NCBI GenBank assembly: GCA_910578065.1
Contig: CAJTPB010000002.1
Coordinates: forward strand, 1-64,000
DNA from: an uncultured Christensenella sp.
GTDB lineage: Bacteria; Bacillota; Clostridia; Christensenellales; Borkfalkiaceae
Length of the DNA stretch: 64,000 bases
Reading direction: 5' to 3'
Under the pieces are notes generated by a model. It worked only from the letters and a program-made list of their open reading frames with translations, did not search any database and was not told the origin of the DNA. Every line of letters starts with the position of its first letter. Position 1 is the first letter of the stretch. The position numbers and the translations under genes were made by a program. Shown piece by piece: positions 42,052 to 50,995 of this stretch.

Positions 42052-42687
42052 ATGCATAAAGCAATCATCGGTCGCAAAGTCGGCATGACGCAGATTTTTG
42101 CGGAGGACGGAAAGGTAATTCCCGTCACGGTAGTAGAAGCGGGTCCTTGCCCCGTCGTACAGGTTAAGACGGTAGAAACGGACGGCTACAACGCGTTAAA
42201 GCTGGGATTTTTGGAAGCGAAAGAAAAATCGCTGAACAAGCCCGAACTCGGTCAGTTCAAAAAGGCGGGCGTAAAACCCTGCAAGGTTTTGAAAGAAGTA
42301 AGGATCGACGGCGTAGAAAATTACGCGGTCGGCGCAGAAGTAAAAGCGGACGTATTTTCCGCGGGCGAGCGCGTCGACGTGGCGGGCGTTACGAAGGGGC
42401 ACGGTTACACGGGCGTTATCAAGCGTTGGAATCAGCACCGTTTAAAAGAAACGCACGGCGTAGGCCCCGTTCACAGAGAACCCGGTTCCATGGGCGCGAA
42501 CAGCACCCCCTCGCGCGTGTTCAAGCACAAGCACCTCGCAGGTCAGTACGGTGTTGAAAACGTAACCATTCAAAACCTCGAAGTAGTACGGGTAGACTTG
42601 GCGCGCAACGCGATTTTGATCAAGGGCGCGATTCCCGGGCCCAAGGGAAGCGTTGTTACCATCGCAAACAGCGTGAAGAGCAAATAA
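42052..42687 (+). CDS. rplC: 50S ribosomal protein L3
   Basis: 211 residues. Early 50S assembly protein near the peptidyl transferase centre. The start IGRKVGMTQIF, KGHGYTGVIKRW and SMGANSTPSRVFK are family blocks. AAGGAG upstream; 59 nt after rpsJ. Confidence 0.98.
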   Translation: MHKAIIGRKVGMTQIFAEDGKVIPVTVVEAGPCPVVQVKTVETDGYNALKLGFLEAKEKSLNKPELGQFKKAGVKPCKVLKEVRIDGVENYAVGAEVKADVFSAGERVDVAGVTKGHGYTGVIKRWNQHRLKETHGVGPVHREPGSMGANSTPSRVFKHKHLAGQYGVENVTIQNLEVVRVDLARNAILIKGAIPGPKGSVVTIANSVKSK

Positions 42688-42698
42688 GGAGAAAGAAC

Positions 42699-43322
42699 AT
42701 GGCAAGCGTTAAGGTATACAATATGAAAGGCGCGGAGGTCGGCTCGCTCGATTTATCCGACGCGGTATTCGGCGTCGAATACAACGAACCGCTCATTCAT
42801 CAAGCGGTCGTCACCTATCTTGCAAACGGCCGTCAGGGAACGAAATCCACGCTGACGAGAACGGAAGTTCGCGGCGGCGGTGCAAAGCCTTGGAGACAGA
42901 AAGGAACGGGACGCGCGCGTCAAGGTTCCATTCGCGCACCCCAATGGACGAAGGGCGGCGTAGTGTTCGCTCCCAAATCCCGCGATTTTTCCAAAAAGAT
43001 GAACGCTACGGCGAAGAGGGGCGCGCTGCTTTCCGCTCTTTCCAAAAAACTCGCCGACGGCGAACTGTTGGTGGTGGACGAGCTCAGCGTATCCGCTCCC
43101 AAAACGAAGGAAATGGAAGCATTCCGCAAGGCGTTGAAGCTGGATAAAAGAACGGTCGTCGTAATGGACGAACAGAATGCGGACGTTATTTTGGCGGCGC
43201 GCAATCTGGAAAAACTTTCTACGATCTCCGTTTCCGAAATCAACACCTACGAAATCGTTGCGAACGCGATCGTCGTTATGACGAAGGGTTCGGTGAAGAA
43301 AATCGAGGAGGTTTACGCGTAA
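42699..43322 (+). CDS. rplD: 50S ribosomal protein L4
   Basis: 207 residues. Its extended loop (GGGAKPWRQKGTGRARQGSIR) lines the exit tunnel. L4 represses the S10 operon in some bacteria and is the natural candidate ligand for the leader at 41457-41680. AAGGAG upstream. Confidence 0.98.
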   Translation: MASVKVYNMKGAEVGSLDLSDAVFGVEYNEPLIHQAVVTYLANGRQGTKSTLTRTEVRGGGAKPWRQKGTGRARQGSIRAPQWTKGGVVFAPKSRDFSKKMNATAKRGALLSALSKKLADGELLVVDELSVSAPKTKEMEAFRKALKLDKRTVVVMDEQNADVILAARNLEKLSTISVSEINTYEIVANAIVVMTKGSVKKIEEVYA

Positions 43323-43612
43323 TGAAAGCGGAAGACATTATTTTAAAACCCGTCCTTACGGAAAAGGGTTACGACGGGATCGCGGATAAGAAATACACGT
43401 TCACCGTTTTAAAGAGCGCAAACAAGACGCAGATCAAAATTGCGATCGAGCAGATGTTCGGCGTAAAGGTAGACAGCGTAAACACCCTTACCCGCAGAGG
43501 CAAGCTCAAAAGAATGGGCAGAAACGAAGGGTATACCCCCACGACGAAAAAAGCGATCGTTCAGCTCACGGCAGACAGCAAGCCGATCGAATTCTTCAAT
43601 TCGTTGTCTTAA
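43322..43612 (+). CDS. rplW: 50S ribosomal protein L23
   Basis: 96 residues. Tunnel-exit protein that docks trigger factor and SRP. DIILKPVLTEKGYD and the TRRGKLKRMGRNEGYTP loop are typical. The ATG overlaps the rplD stop (TAATG). Confidence 0.97.
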   Translation: MKAEDIILKPVLTEKGYDGIADKKYTFTVLKSANKTQIKIAIEQMFGVKVDSVNTLTRRGKLKRMGRNEGYTPTTKKAIVQLTADSKPIEFFNSLS

Positions 43613-43630
43613 TAATCGGAGGAAAGAAAC

Positions 43631-44458
43631 ATGGCAGTTAAGAGATATAAACCTACTTCTCCCGCCCGTCGTTTTATGACCGTTCCTTCTTACGAAGAAC
43701 TGTCCGGCGACAAGCCCGAGCGCTCTCTGTTGGAAGATCAGCGCAAATCGGGCGGCAGAAACAACGCCGGCAGAATCACGGTAAGACACATCGGCGGTGG
43801 CAACAAGAGAAAATACCGCATTATCGATTTCAAACGGAATAAAGACGGCGTTATCGCTACCGTAAAAAGCATTCAGTACGATCCCAACCGCAGCGCAAAT
43901 ATCGCGCTCCTCGTGTATGCGGACGGCGAAAAGAGATACATTCTCGCTCCCGTCGGTTTAAACGTAGGGGATAAGGTAATGAGCGGCGCGGGCGCGGATA
44001 TCAAAGCGGGCAACGCGCTTGCGATTTCGGATATCCCCGTGGGTACGATGGTGCACAATATCGAAATGAAGCCGGGGCGCGGCGGACAGATCGCGCGCAG
44101 CGCGGGCAACACCGCTCAAATCATGGCAAAAGAGGGCGCGTATGCGACCATTAAAATGCCTTCCGGCGAAATGAGATTGATCCCCGTAGCGTGCAAAGCG
44201 ACGATCGGACAGGTCGGCAACGTAGAACACGAAATTATCCGTATCGGAAAAGCGGGTAAAACCCGTCATCTCGGCGTGAAGCCTACCGTACGCGGTTCGG
44301 TAATGAACCCGAACGACCACCCTCACGGCGGCGGTGAAGGCAAATCGCCCGTCGGTCATGCAGGTCCTCAAACGCCTTGGGGCAAGCCTGCGCTCGGTTA
44401 CAAGACCAGAAAGAAGAAGAATCCTACAAGCAGATTCATCTTGAAGAGAATCAATTAA
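43631..44458 (+). CDS. rplB: 50S ribosomal protein L2
   Basis: 275 residues, needed for subunit joining and peptidyl transfer. KRYKPTSPARRFMT start, GRNNAGRITVRHIGGG, and the MNPNDHPHGGGEG loop are conserved. GGAGGAAAG upstream. Confidence 0.98.
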   Translation: MAVKRYKPTSPARRFMTVPSYEELSGDKPERSLLEDQRKSGGRNNAGRITVRHIGGGNKRKYRIIDFKRNKDGVIATVKSIQYDPNRSANIALLVYADGEKRYILAPVGLNVGDKVMSGAGADIKAGNALAISDIPVGTMVHNIEMKPGRGGQIARSAGNTAQIMAKEGAYATIKMPSGEMRLIPVACKATIGQVGNVEHEIIRIGKAGKTRHLGVKPTVRGSVMNPNDHPHGGGEGKSPVGHAGPQTPWGKPALGYKTRKKKNPTSRFILKRIN

Positions 44459-44473
44459 GGAAGGGATACCGAT

Positions 44474-44755
44474 ATGTCGAGAAGTATAAAGAAAGGACCT
44501 TACGTGGAAGCGAAGCTCATTGCGAGAATCGAAGAAATGAACAAGGTCAACGAAAAGAAAGTATTAAAGACGTGGTCGAGAGCTTCCACGATTTTCCCTC
44601 AAATGGTAGGGCATACGATCGCCGTATACGACGGCAGAAAGCACGTTCCCGTGTATGTTACCGAAGATATGGTCGGCTGCAAGCTCGGCGAGTTCGCTCC
44701 CACCAGAACGTTTAAGGGGCACACGGCAAAGACGACGGCGCCCGGAAAGAGATAA
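44474..44755 (+). CDS. rpsS: 30S ribosomal protein S19
   Basis: 93 residues. 30S head protein contacting S13 and tRNA. MSRSIKKGPYVEAKL start and FAPTRTFKGHT end. Normal length; AAGGAAGG upstream. Confidence 0.98.
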   Translation: MSRSIKKGPYVEAKLIARIEEMNKVNEKKVLKTWSRASTIFPQMVGHTIAVYDGRKHVPVYVTEDMVGCKLGEFAPTRTFKGHTAKTTAPGKR

Positions 44756-44766
44756 GGAGAAGAGAT

Positions 44767-45168
44767 ATGGCCGGTAATATGAAAAAGAAGACCGCGAGAG
44801 TTGAGGAAAAGAGAGAGAAACGTCCTTACGCGGTTGCGAAGTACATCAGAATTTCTCCCTACAAAGTAAGAACGGTGCTTGACCTCATCAGAGGCAAGAG
44901 CGTAGACGAAGCGAAAGCGATCCTCGAAAATATCGTAAACGGCGGCGCGCTTCCCACCAAAAAGGTGCTTATGAGCGCGGTTGCTAACGCCGAACACAAT
45001 ATGGGCATGGACAGAGCGGACTTGTATGTTGCGGAATGCTATGCAAACGGCGGCACGATGTTAAAGAGAATGCAGCCCGTATCCAAGGGCAGAGGTCACG
45101 CGATTTTAAAAAGAACGAGCCACATCACGGTGATCCTCGACGTGAAGAAAGCGGAAGGAGTATTATAA
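44767..45168 (+). CDS. rplV: 50S ribosomal protein L22
   Basis: 133 residues, slightly long because of a basic N-terminal extension (MAGNMKKKTARVEEKREKR) before the core AVAKYIRISPYKVR. Its hairpin lines the exit tunnel; GRGHAILKRTSHITVIL is the conserved end. Confidence 0.97.
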   Translation: MAGNMKKKTARVEEKREKRPYAVAKYIRISPYKVRTVLDLIRGKSVDEAKAILENIVNGGALPTKKVLMSAVANAEHNMGMDRADLYVAECYANGGTMLKRMQPVSKGRGHAILKRTSHITVILDVKKAEGVL

Positions 45169-45830
45169 TGGGACAGAAAGTCAATCCTCACGGTTTAAGA
45201 GTCGGTATTATCAAGGGGTGGGATACCCAGTGGTATGCGGACAAAAAGGAATTTTCCGTGTATCTGAAAGAAGATCACACCATCCGCACCTTTATTAAAA
45301 AGAAGTACTACGCTGCGGCGATCTCGAAGATTTTGATCGAGCGCGCGGCGGGCAGGATCGTCGTAACCATTTACACGGGCAGACCGGGCGTTTTGATCGG
45401 TAAAGCGGGTTCCGAGATCGAAGTGATCAAAAAGGATCTTGCAAAACTTACGAACGGCAAAAACGTGATCATCAACGTGACCGAAGTAAGAAAGATCGAT
45501 GCGGACGCGCAGCTGGTTGCGGAAAGCGTTGCGGCGCAGCTCGAAAAGCGTATGTCTTTCCGCCGTGCGATGAAACAGGCGATCGGCAGAACGATGCGCG
45601 CGGGCGTTAAGGGCGTTAAAATGCAGGTGAGCGGCCGTTTAGACGGGCGCGAAATTGCGGGAACGGAACACTATCACGAAGGTTCTATTCCTCTGCAAAC
45701 GCTTCGTGCGGACATCGATTACGGCTTCGCGGAAGCGCATACGACGTTCGGCATGATCGGCGTAAAGTGCTGGATCTATAAGGGCGAAGTTCTGAAATCC
45801 GCCAAGAAAGCGGAAGGAGGAGAACAGTAA
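45168..45830 (+). CDS. rpsC: 30S ribosomal protein S3
   Basis: 220 residues. mRNA entry protein with a KH domain (GRPGVLIGKAGSEIEVIKK). MGQKVNPHGLRVGII start. The ATG at 45168 overlaps the rplV stop; the longer frame from 45036 is within rplV and is rejected. Confidence 0.98.
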   Translation: MGQKVNPHGLRVGIIKGWDTQWYADKKEFSVYLKEDHTIRTFIKKKYYAAAISKILIERAAGRIVVTIYTGRPGVLIGKAGSEIEVIKKDLAKLTNGKNVIINVTEVRKIDADAQLVAESVAAQLEKRMSFRRAMKQAIGRTMRAGVKGVKMQVSGRLDGREIAGTEHYHEGSIPLQTLRADIDYGFAEAHTTFGMIGVKCWIYKGEVLKSAKKAEGGEQ

Positions 45831-46264
45831 TGTTAATCCCGAAAAGAGTTAAAAGAAGAAGACAACACCGCGGAAGAATGAAAGGTTCCGCGCAAAAGGG
45901 CAATGTGATTGCATACGGCGAATACGGTCTTGTAGCGGAAGAATGCGGATGGATCAAATCCAACCAAATCGAAGCTGCGCGTATCGCGATGACGAGATTC
46001 ATCAAGCGCGGCGGTCAAGTTTGGATCGATATTTTCCCGCACAAGCCCATCACCAAAAAACCTGCCGAAACCAGAATGGGTTCGGGGAAAGGTTCGGTAG
46101 AATACTGGGTAGCCGTCGTAAAGCCGGGCAGAGTGCTGTTCGAAATGGCGGGCGTTCCCGAAGATATCGCGCGCGAGGCAATGCGCCTTGCTTCTCACAA
46201 ACTTCCCGTTAAGTGCAAGTTTGTGAAGAAAGAAGAAATTACCACAGAAGGCGGTGAAGGCTAA
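45830..46264 (+). CDS. rplP: 50S ribosomal protein L16
   Basis: 144 residues. Sits near the A site. MLIPKRVKRRRQHRG start, RIAMTRFIKRGGQVWI and RMGSGKGSVEYWVAVV are conserved. Overlaps rpsC by one base with TAATG. Confidence 0.98.
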   Translation: MLIPKRVKRRRQHRGRMKGSAQKGNVIAYGEYGLVAEECGWIKSNQIEAARIAMTRFIKRGGQVWIDIFPHKPITKKPAETRMGSGKGSVEYWVAVVKPGRVLFEMAGVPEDIAREAMRLASHKLPVKCKFVKKEEITTEGGEG

Positions 46265-46458
46265 TGAAAGCGAAAGAACTTCACAACATGACCGATGTTG
46301 AACTGAACAAAAAGTTATCCGACCTCAAAAGCGAACTTTTCAATTTGCGGTTCCGTCTTGCTTCCGGACAGCTGGAAAATCCGGTGTCCATCAGAACGTG
46401 CAAAAAGGACATCGCAAGAGTGAACACGGAAATCCGTGCACGCGAGTTGAAGGCGTAA
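46264..46458 (+). CDS. rpmC: 50S ribosomal protein L29
   Basis: 64 residues. Tunnel-exit protein. KELHNMTDVELNKKLSDLK and LFNLRFRLASGQLENP are typical. Overlaps rplP by one base. Confidence 0.97.
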   Translation: MKAKELHNMTDVELNKKLSDLKSELFNLRFRLASGQLENPVSIRTCKKDIARVNTEIRARELKA

Positions 46459-46471
46459 GGAGAGAAAAGGT

Positions 46472-46726
46472 ATGGAACGCAATTTAAGAAAAGAAAGAGT
46501 GGGAATCGTCGTTTCCGATAAAATGGATAAAACGGTCGTCGTAGCGATTACCGATAAAGCGAAACACCCCATTTACAAAAAGACGATTACGAGAACCAAG
46601 CGGTTCAAGGCTCACGACGAGGAGAATGCGTGCGGCGTAGGCGATAAGGTAAGAATTGTCGAAACGAGAAAGCTCAGCAAAGACAAGAATTGGAGAGTTG
46701 CCGAGATCGTCGAAAAGGCCAAGTAA
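46472..46726 (+). CDS. rpsQ: 30S ribosomal protein S17
   Basis: 84 residues. OB-fold primary rRNA-binding protein. RKERVGIVVSDKMDKTVVV and the KRFKAHDEENACGVGDKVRI block identify it. Confidence 0.98.
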   Translation: MERNLRKERVGIVVSDKMDKTVVVAITDKAKHPIYKKTITRTKRFKAHDEENACGVGDKVRIVETRKLSKDKNWRVAEIVEKAK

Positions 46727-46748
46727 GATTTAAGGAGAACAAAGACTT

Positions 46749-47117
46749 ATGATACAACCTCAGACAAGGCTGAAAGCGGCAGACAACTCCGGCGCAAAGG
46801 AGCTTATGTGCATCCGCGTTCTGGGCGGGTCTTTCCGCAGAAGCGGCAATATCGGCGACGTGATCGTCGCTTCCGTGAAAACGGCTACTCCGGGCGGCGC
46901 CGTGAAAAAGGGCGACGTCGTGAAAGCGGTCATTGTAAGAAGCGCTAAGGGGATCAGAAGAGCGGACGGAACGTATATCCGCTTCGACGACAATGCGGCG
47001 GTCATTATCGATAACCAAAAACAACCCAAGGGAACCCGTATCTTCGGGCCCATCGCGAGAGAATTGAGAGAGAAAGACTATATGAGAATTATCTCCCTCG
47101 CTCCCGAAGTACTGTAA
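46749..47117 (+). CDS. rplN: 50S ribosomal protein L14
   Basis: 122 residues. Interface protein that contacts 16S rRNA. MIQPQTRLKAADNSGAKEL start and IFGPIARELREKDYMRIISL end. AAGGAGAA upstream. Confidence 0.98.
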   Translation: MIQPQTRLKAADNSGAKELMCIRVLGGSFRRSGNIGDVIVASVKTATPGGAVKKGDVVKAVIVRSAKGIRRADGTYIRFDDNAAVIIDNQKQPKGTRIFGPIARELREKDYMRIISLAPEVL

Positions 47118-47129
47118 GGAGAACCTGCT

Positions 47130-47585
47130 ATGAACGTAAAATTAAATGATACCGTACTTGTAATTACGGGAAAATATAAGGGCAAGCAGGGAAAAGTCCT
47201 CGCTACCAACCCCAAGGCGGGCACGGTAAGGGTAGAGGGCGTAAACCTTCAACACAAACACGAAAAAGCGCGCAAAGCGAACGAAACGAGCAAGATCGTA
47301 ACCGAAGAAGGTCCGATCGACGTTTCGAACGTCGAAGTCGTATGCGACAAGTGCTCGAAGGCAACGAGAGTGGGTCACACGACGGTAGACGGTAAAAAAG
47401 TAAGAGTCTGCAAAAAGTGCGGCGCGGTTCTCGATAAGGCGTTCGTTAAAAAGTCCAAGGCAAAAGCCGCGGAAGAAAAGGCGGAAGCACCCAAGAAGAG
47501 AACGAGAAAGCGCAGCGCGAAAGGGGCGGAAGAAACCGCCGAAGCACCCGTTGAGAGCACGCCCGCTGTTACGGACGAAGAATAA
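47130..47585 (+). CDS. rplX: 50S ribosomal protein L24 with long C-terminal tail
   Basis: 151 residues against about 105 usual. Residues 1-108 are normal L24, with a KOW motif (VLVITGKYKGKQGKVL) and a zinc-ribbon-like CDKCSKATRVG...CKKCG. The last 45 or so are a low-complexity Lys/Ala/Glu/Pro tail. Early 50S assembly initiator. Confidence 0.96.
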   Translation: MNVKLNDTVLVITGKYKGKQGKVLATNPKAGTVRVEGVNLQHKHEKARKANETSKIVTEEGPIDVSNVEVVCDKCSKATRVGHTTVDGKKVRVCKKCGAVLDKAFVKKSKAKAAEEKAEAPKKRTRKRSAKGAEETAEAPVESTPAVTDEE

Positions 47586-47613
47586 GGCCAACGGGATTTA
47601 AGGAGAGCTTTTT

Positions 47614-48171
47614 ATGGCAGATAAAGTATATACGAACAGAGCGAAGGAACAGTACGAAAAAGAAGTCGTTCCTTATCTCATGAAAAAGTTCGGATACAAA
47701 TCGGTAATGCAGGTTCCCAAACTTGTGAAGATCGTTATCAACACGGGATTGGGCGATATCAAAGACAACCAAAAGTCTATGCAGATTATCGAAAACGAAC
47801 TGAAATTGATCACGGGGCAAAAGCCCGTATACTGCAAGGCGACCAAATCGGTTGCAAACTTCAAGGTAAGAGAGGGCATGCCCATCGGCTTGAAGGTGAC
47901 CCTTCGCGACAAGAGAATGTACGACTTTTACGACAAGTTCATTTCGATCGCGCTTCCCCGTCTCCGCGACTTCCGCGGCGTTTCCGACAAGGCGTTCGAC
48001 GGCAGAGGAAATTATTCCGTCGGCTTAAAGGAACAGCTGATCTTCCCCGAAATCACGTACGATCAGGTGGAAAAAATCAGGGGTATGGACGTGTGCATCG
48101 TAACCACGGCGCAGACGGACGAAGAAGCGCGCGAGCTGTTAAGGGCTATGGGAATGCCCTTTAAGAAGTAA
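47614..48171 (+). CDS. rplE: 50S ribosomal protein L5
   Basis: 185 residues. Binds 5S rRNA. PKLVKIVINTGLGD, KATKSVANFKVREGMPIG and LPRLRDFRGVSDKAFDGRGN are conserved. Ends MPFKK. Confidence 0.98.
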   Translation: MADKVYTNRAKEQYEKEVVPYLMKKFGYKSVMQVPKLVKIVINTGLGDIKDNQKSMQIIENELKLITGQKPVYCKATKSVANFKVREGMPIGLKVTLRDKRMYDFYDKFISIALPRLRDFRGVSDKAFDGRGNYSVGLKEQLIFPEITYDQVEKIRGMDVCIVTTAQTDEEARELLRAMGMPFKK

Positions 48172-48183
48172 AGGAGAAAGAAC

Positions 48184-48369
48184 ATGGCAAAAAAGTCAAT
48201 GATAAACAAACAGCAGAAGACGCCTAAGTTTTCCACAAGAGCATACACCCGTTGCTCTATCTGCGGAAGACCTCACGCGGTTTTAAGGAAGTACGGAATC
48301 TGCCGTATTTGCTTCCGCAACCTCGCGTATAAGGGACAGATTCCCGGCGTGAAGAAGTCCAGCTGGTAA
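48184..48369 (+). CDS. rpsZ: 30S ribosomal protein S14, zinc type
   Basis: 61 residues. The short zinc-binding S14 with CSICGRPHAVLRKYGICRIC; the four Cys coordinate zinc. AAGGAG upstream. Confidence 0.97.
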   Translation: MAKKSMINKQQKTPKFSTRAYTRCSICGRPHAVLRKYGICRICFRNLAYKGQIPGVKKSSW

Positions 48370-48383
48370 GGAGGTAAAGACAA

Positions 48384-48776
48384 ATGACGGATCCTATCGC
48401 AGATATGCTCACCAGAATCAGAAACGCGCTTACTACCAAAAAAGAAACGGTGGAAATCCCCTCTTCCAACATGAAGAAGGCGATTGCGGACATCTTACTT
48501 TCCGAAGGGTATGTAAAAGACGTTAAAACGGAAGAGGACGGTTACAACGGGAAACTCGTTCTCACCTTAAAATACACCGAAAACCGTCAGTCCGTGATCG
48601 GCGGATTGAAGAGGGTTTCCAAGCCCGGTTTAAGAACGTACAGCGGCGCAGAAAAAATGCCCAAAGTGTTGGGCGGCTTCGGCATCGCGATCGTTTCGAC
48701 GAACAAGGGAATCATGACGGATAAGCAGGCAAAAGCTCAAAACGTGGGCGGCGAAGTGCTCTGCTATATCTGGTAA
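48384..48776 (+). CDS. rpsH: 30S ribosomal protein S8
   Basis: 130 residues. Primary 16S-binding protein; regulator of the spc operon in E. coli. MTDPIADMLTRIRNAL start and STNKGIMTDKQAKAQNVGGE end. Confidence 0.98.
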   Translation: MTDPIADMLTRIRNALTTKKETVEIPSSNMKKAIADILLSEGYVKDVKTEEDGYNGKLVLTLKYTENRQSVIGGLKRVSKPGLRTYSGAEKMPKVLGGFGIAIVSTNKGIMTDKQAKAQNVGGEVLCYIW

Positions 48777-48786
48777 GGAGGGAATT

Positions 48787-49335
48787 ATGTCGAGAATCGG
48801 TAAAATGCCTGTCGTAATTCCCGCAGGCGTAACGGTTGAATTTAACAATTCCACGCTCACCGTAAAGGGCGCAAAGGGCACGCTTACGCAGCAGGTCGTC
48901 GGCGATATCGACGTTAAGGTCGAAGGCACGCAGGCGAACGTCGTTGCGCTGAACGACGCGCAGGAAACGAACGCGCGCCACGGTTTGTACAGAGCGCTGC
49001 TTGCCAACATGGTCAAGGGCGTTTCCGAAGGCTATGTAAAGGGTCTGGAAGTCCGCGGCGTCGGCTGGAAGGTCGCAAAGCAGGGCAATAAGCTCGTATT
49101 GAACGTGGGATTTTCCCACCCCGTAGAGTTCCTCGAACCCGCGGGTATCAAACTCGAATGCCCCGCTCCTACGGAAATCACCGTAAGCGGCGTAGACAAA
49201 GTGCTTGTAGGTCAGGTTGCGGCAAATTTGAGAGCGATCAGAGTGCCCGAACCCTACCACGGCTACGGTATCCGCTATAAGGGCGAAAACGTAGAGCACA
49301 AGGAAGGCAAGACTTCCGGTAAGGGCAAGAAGTAA
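48787..49335 (+). CDS. rplF: 50S ribosomal protein L6
   Basis: 182 residues, two homologous domains. MSRIGKMPVVIPAGV start, EGYVKGLEVRGVGWKV and RVPEPYHGYGIRYKGE are conserved. Confidence 0.98.
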   Translation: MSRIGKMPVVIPAGVTVEFNNSTLTVKGAKGTLTQQVVGDIDVKVEGTQANVVALNDAQETNARHGLYRALLANMVKGVSEGYVKGLEVRGVGWKVAKQGNKLVLNVGFSHPVEFLEPAGIKLECPAPTEITVSGVDKVLVGQVAANLRAIRVPEPYHGYGIRYKGENVEHKEGKTSGKGKK

Positions 49336-49348
49336 AGGAGCGTAAAAC

Positions 49349-49717
49349 ATGATAACGAAAATCGATAAGAATGAGGTCAGACAGCGCAGACACGCTCGCG
49401 TCAGAAAGCACATTTCGGGCACGCCCGAACGCCCTCGTTTAAGCGTTTACAGAAGCACGAAGAATATCTACGTTCAGTTCATCGACGACGTAAACGGCGT
49501 AACGCTCGCTTCCGCTTCCACCTTGGAAAAAGCGGTAAAAGAAGAGATCGCAGGCAAGACCAAGAAGGACGCGGCTAAGATCGTAGGCAAGATCGCGGGA
49601 GAGCGCGCGAAAGAAAAGGGTGTGGAAGAAGTCGTATTCGACAGAGGCGGCTATCACTACACGGGACGCGTACAATCGCTTGCAGACGGCGCACGGGAAG
49701 CCGGACTGAAATTCTGA
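49349..49717 (+). CDS. rplR: 50S ribosomal protein L18
   Basis: 122 residues. 5S rRNA binding. RLSVYRSTKNIYVQFID and FDRGGYHYTGRVQSLADGAR are conserved. Confidence 0.98.
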   Translation: MITKIDKNEVRQRRHARVRKHISGTPERPRLSVYRSTKNIYVQFIDDVNGVTLASASTLEKAVKEEIAGKTKKDAAKIVGKIAGERAKEKGVEEVVFDRGGYHYTGRVQSLADGAREAGLKF

Positions 49718-49731
49718 TAGGAGAAACGAGA

Positions 49732-50250
49732 ATGGCAAGAGAAAACAGACCTGCAAGAAAGCAGGAAGAAAACGACGGACTCGTAAAAAAGCTGATCGAT
49801 ATCAACCGCGTAAGTAAAACGGTAAAGGGCGGCAGAAACATGCGTTTCGCGGCGCTCGTTGTCGTAGGCGACGCGAACGGTAAGGTCGGTTACGGTACGG
49901 GAAAAGCGAAAGAAGTTCCCGAAGCGATCGAAAAAGCGACGCAGCAGGCGAAAAGAAGCATGATCAACGTTCCCATCGTTGATACCACCATTCCCCACGA
50001 AGTTCTCGGGAAGTTCGGCAAAGGCGCGGTTTTAATGATGCCCGCCGCAAACGGTACCGGCGTTATTGCGGGCGGTCCCGTCCGCGCGGTAATGGAAGCT
50101 GCGGGAATTAAAAATATCAGAACGAAATCTCACGGAACGCAAAACCCCGGCAACTGCATCAAAGCGACGATCGCAGGGCTTGCGGAACTGAAAACGGCGG
50201 AAGACATCGCCGCGCTTCGCGGAAAATCCGTTGAAGAAATCGTCGGTTAA
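49732..50250 (+). CDS. rpsE: 30S ribosomal protein S5
   Basis: 172 residues. Decoding accuracy protein. RVSKTVKGGRNMRFAALVVVG and KVGYGTGKAKEVPEAI and SHGTQNPGNCIKAT are typical. Confidence 0.98.
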   Translation: MARENRPARKQEENDGLVKKLIDINRVSKTVKGGRNMRFAALVVVGDANGKVGYGTGKAKEVPEAIEKATQQAKRSMINVPIVDTTIPHEVLGKFGKGAVLMMPAANGTGVIAGGPVRAVMEAAGIKNIRTKSHGTQNPGNCIKATIAGLAELKTAEDIAALRGKSVEEIVG

Positions 50251-50260
50251 GGAGGGCGTT

Positions 50261-50434
50261 ATGGTTAAGGTAACACTCGTAAAAAGCACGATCGGTCAGG
50301 TACAGTCGGTAAAAGCGACGGTAGCGGCGCTCGGCTTAAAGAAAATTCGTTCGGAAAAGACTTTTGAAGACAGCCCCTGCCTGCAGGGTCAGTTAAAAAA
50401 GGTCGCGCACCTTGTTAAGGTAGAGAACGTTTAA
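50261..50434 (+). CDS. rpmD: 50S ribosomal protein L30
   Basis: 57 residues. VTLVKSTIGQVQSVKATVAALGL in the family fold. The ATG at 50261 follows GGAGG; a longer frame into rpsE is rejected. Confidence 0.96.
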   Translation: MVKVTLVKSTIGQVQSVKATVAALGLKKIRSEKTFEDSPCLQGQLKKVAHLVKVENV

Positions 50435-50444
50435 GGAGAATGTC

Positions 50445-50894
50445 ATGAGAATCGATACCATTTCTCCCGCAGAGGGAGCGAGAACTTCCGCTAAAAGACT
50501 TGGGCGCGGCATCGGGTCGGGCTTGGGCAAAACGAGCGGTAAGGGACATAAAGGACAGTGGGCGCGTTCGGGCGGCGGGGTAAGACCCGGCTTCGAAGGC
50601 GGTCAGATGCCCCTTGCAAGAAGGATCCCGAAAAGAGGGTTTAACAACAGATTCAGAAAGGAATACGTGATCGTAAACCTTTCCGATCTTGCAGATCTTC
50701 CCGCAAACACCGTGGTAGATTACGGCTTCGTAATGGAAAACGGTCTTGCGAAAGAGGTCAAGAATAACAGCGGTCTGAAAGTGTTGGGCGGCGGCGAATT
50801 GAAAGTCGCGCTTACCGTAAAGGCTGCGAAATTTTCCGAATCCGCTAAGACTGCCGTAGAGCAGGCGGGCGGAACGGCAGAAGTAATCGGTTAA
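50445..50894 (+). CDS. rplO: 50S ribosomal protein L15
   Basis: 149 residues. GRGIGSGLGKTSGKGHKGQ and FEGGQMPLARRIPKRGF are conserved, with the usual Gly-rich N-terminus. A 101-nt gap with a GCGGC/GCCGC hairpin and T run follows. Confidence 0.98.
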   Translation: MRIDTISPAEGARTSAKRLGRGIGSGLGKTSGKGHKGQWARSGGGVRPGFEGGQMPLARRIPKRGFNNRFRKEYVIVNLSDLADLPANTVVDYGFVMENGLAKEVKNNSGLKVLGGGELKVALTVKAAKFSESAKTAVEQAGGTAEVIG

Positions 50895-50995
50895 AAAACC
50901 AAAATGCGGCGCCCTTTGCAGGTTGCCGCTTCCGAGTTTTTTGTCCTTCCGCTATTTTGCGGAATACTTCGGAAAATCCAAGCAGGAGACATATC

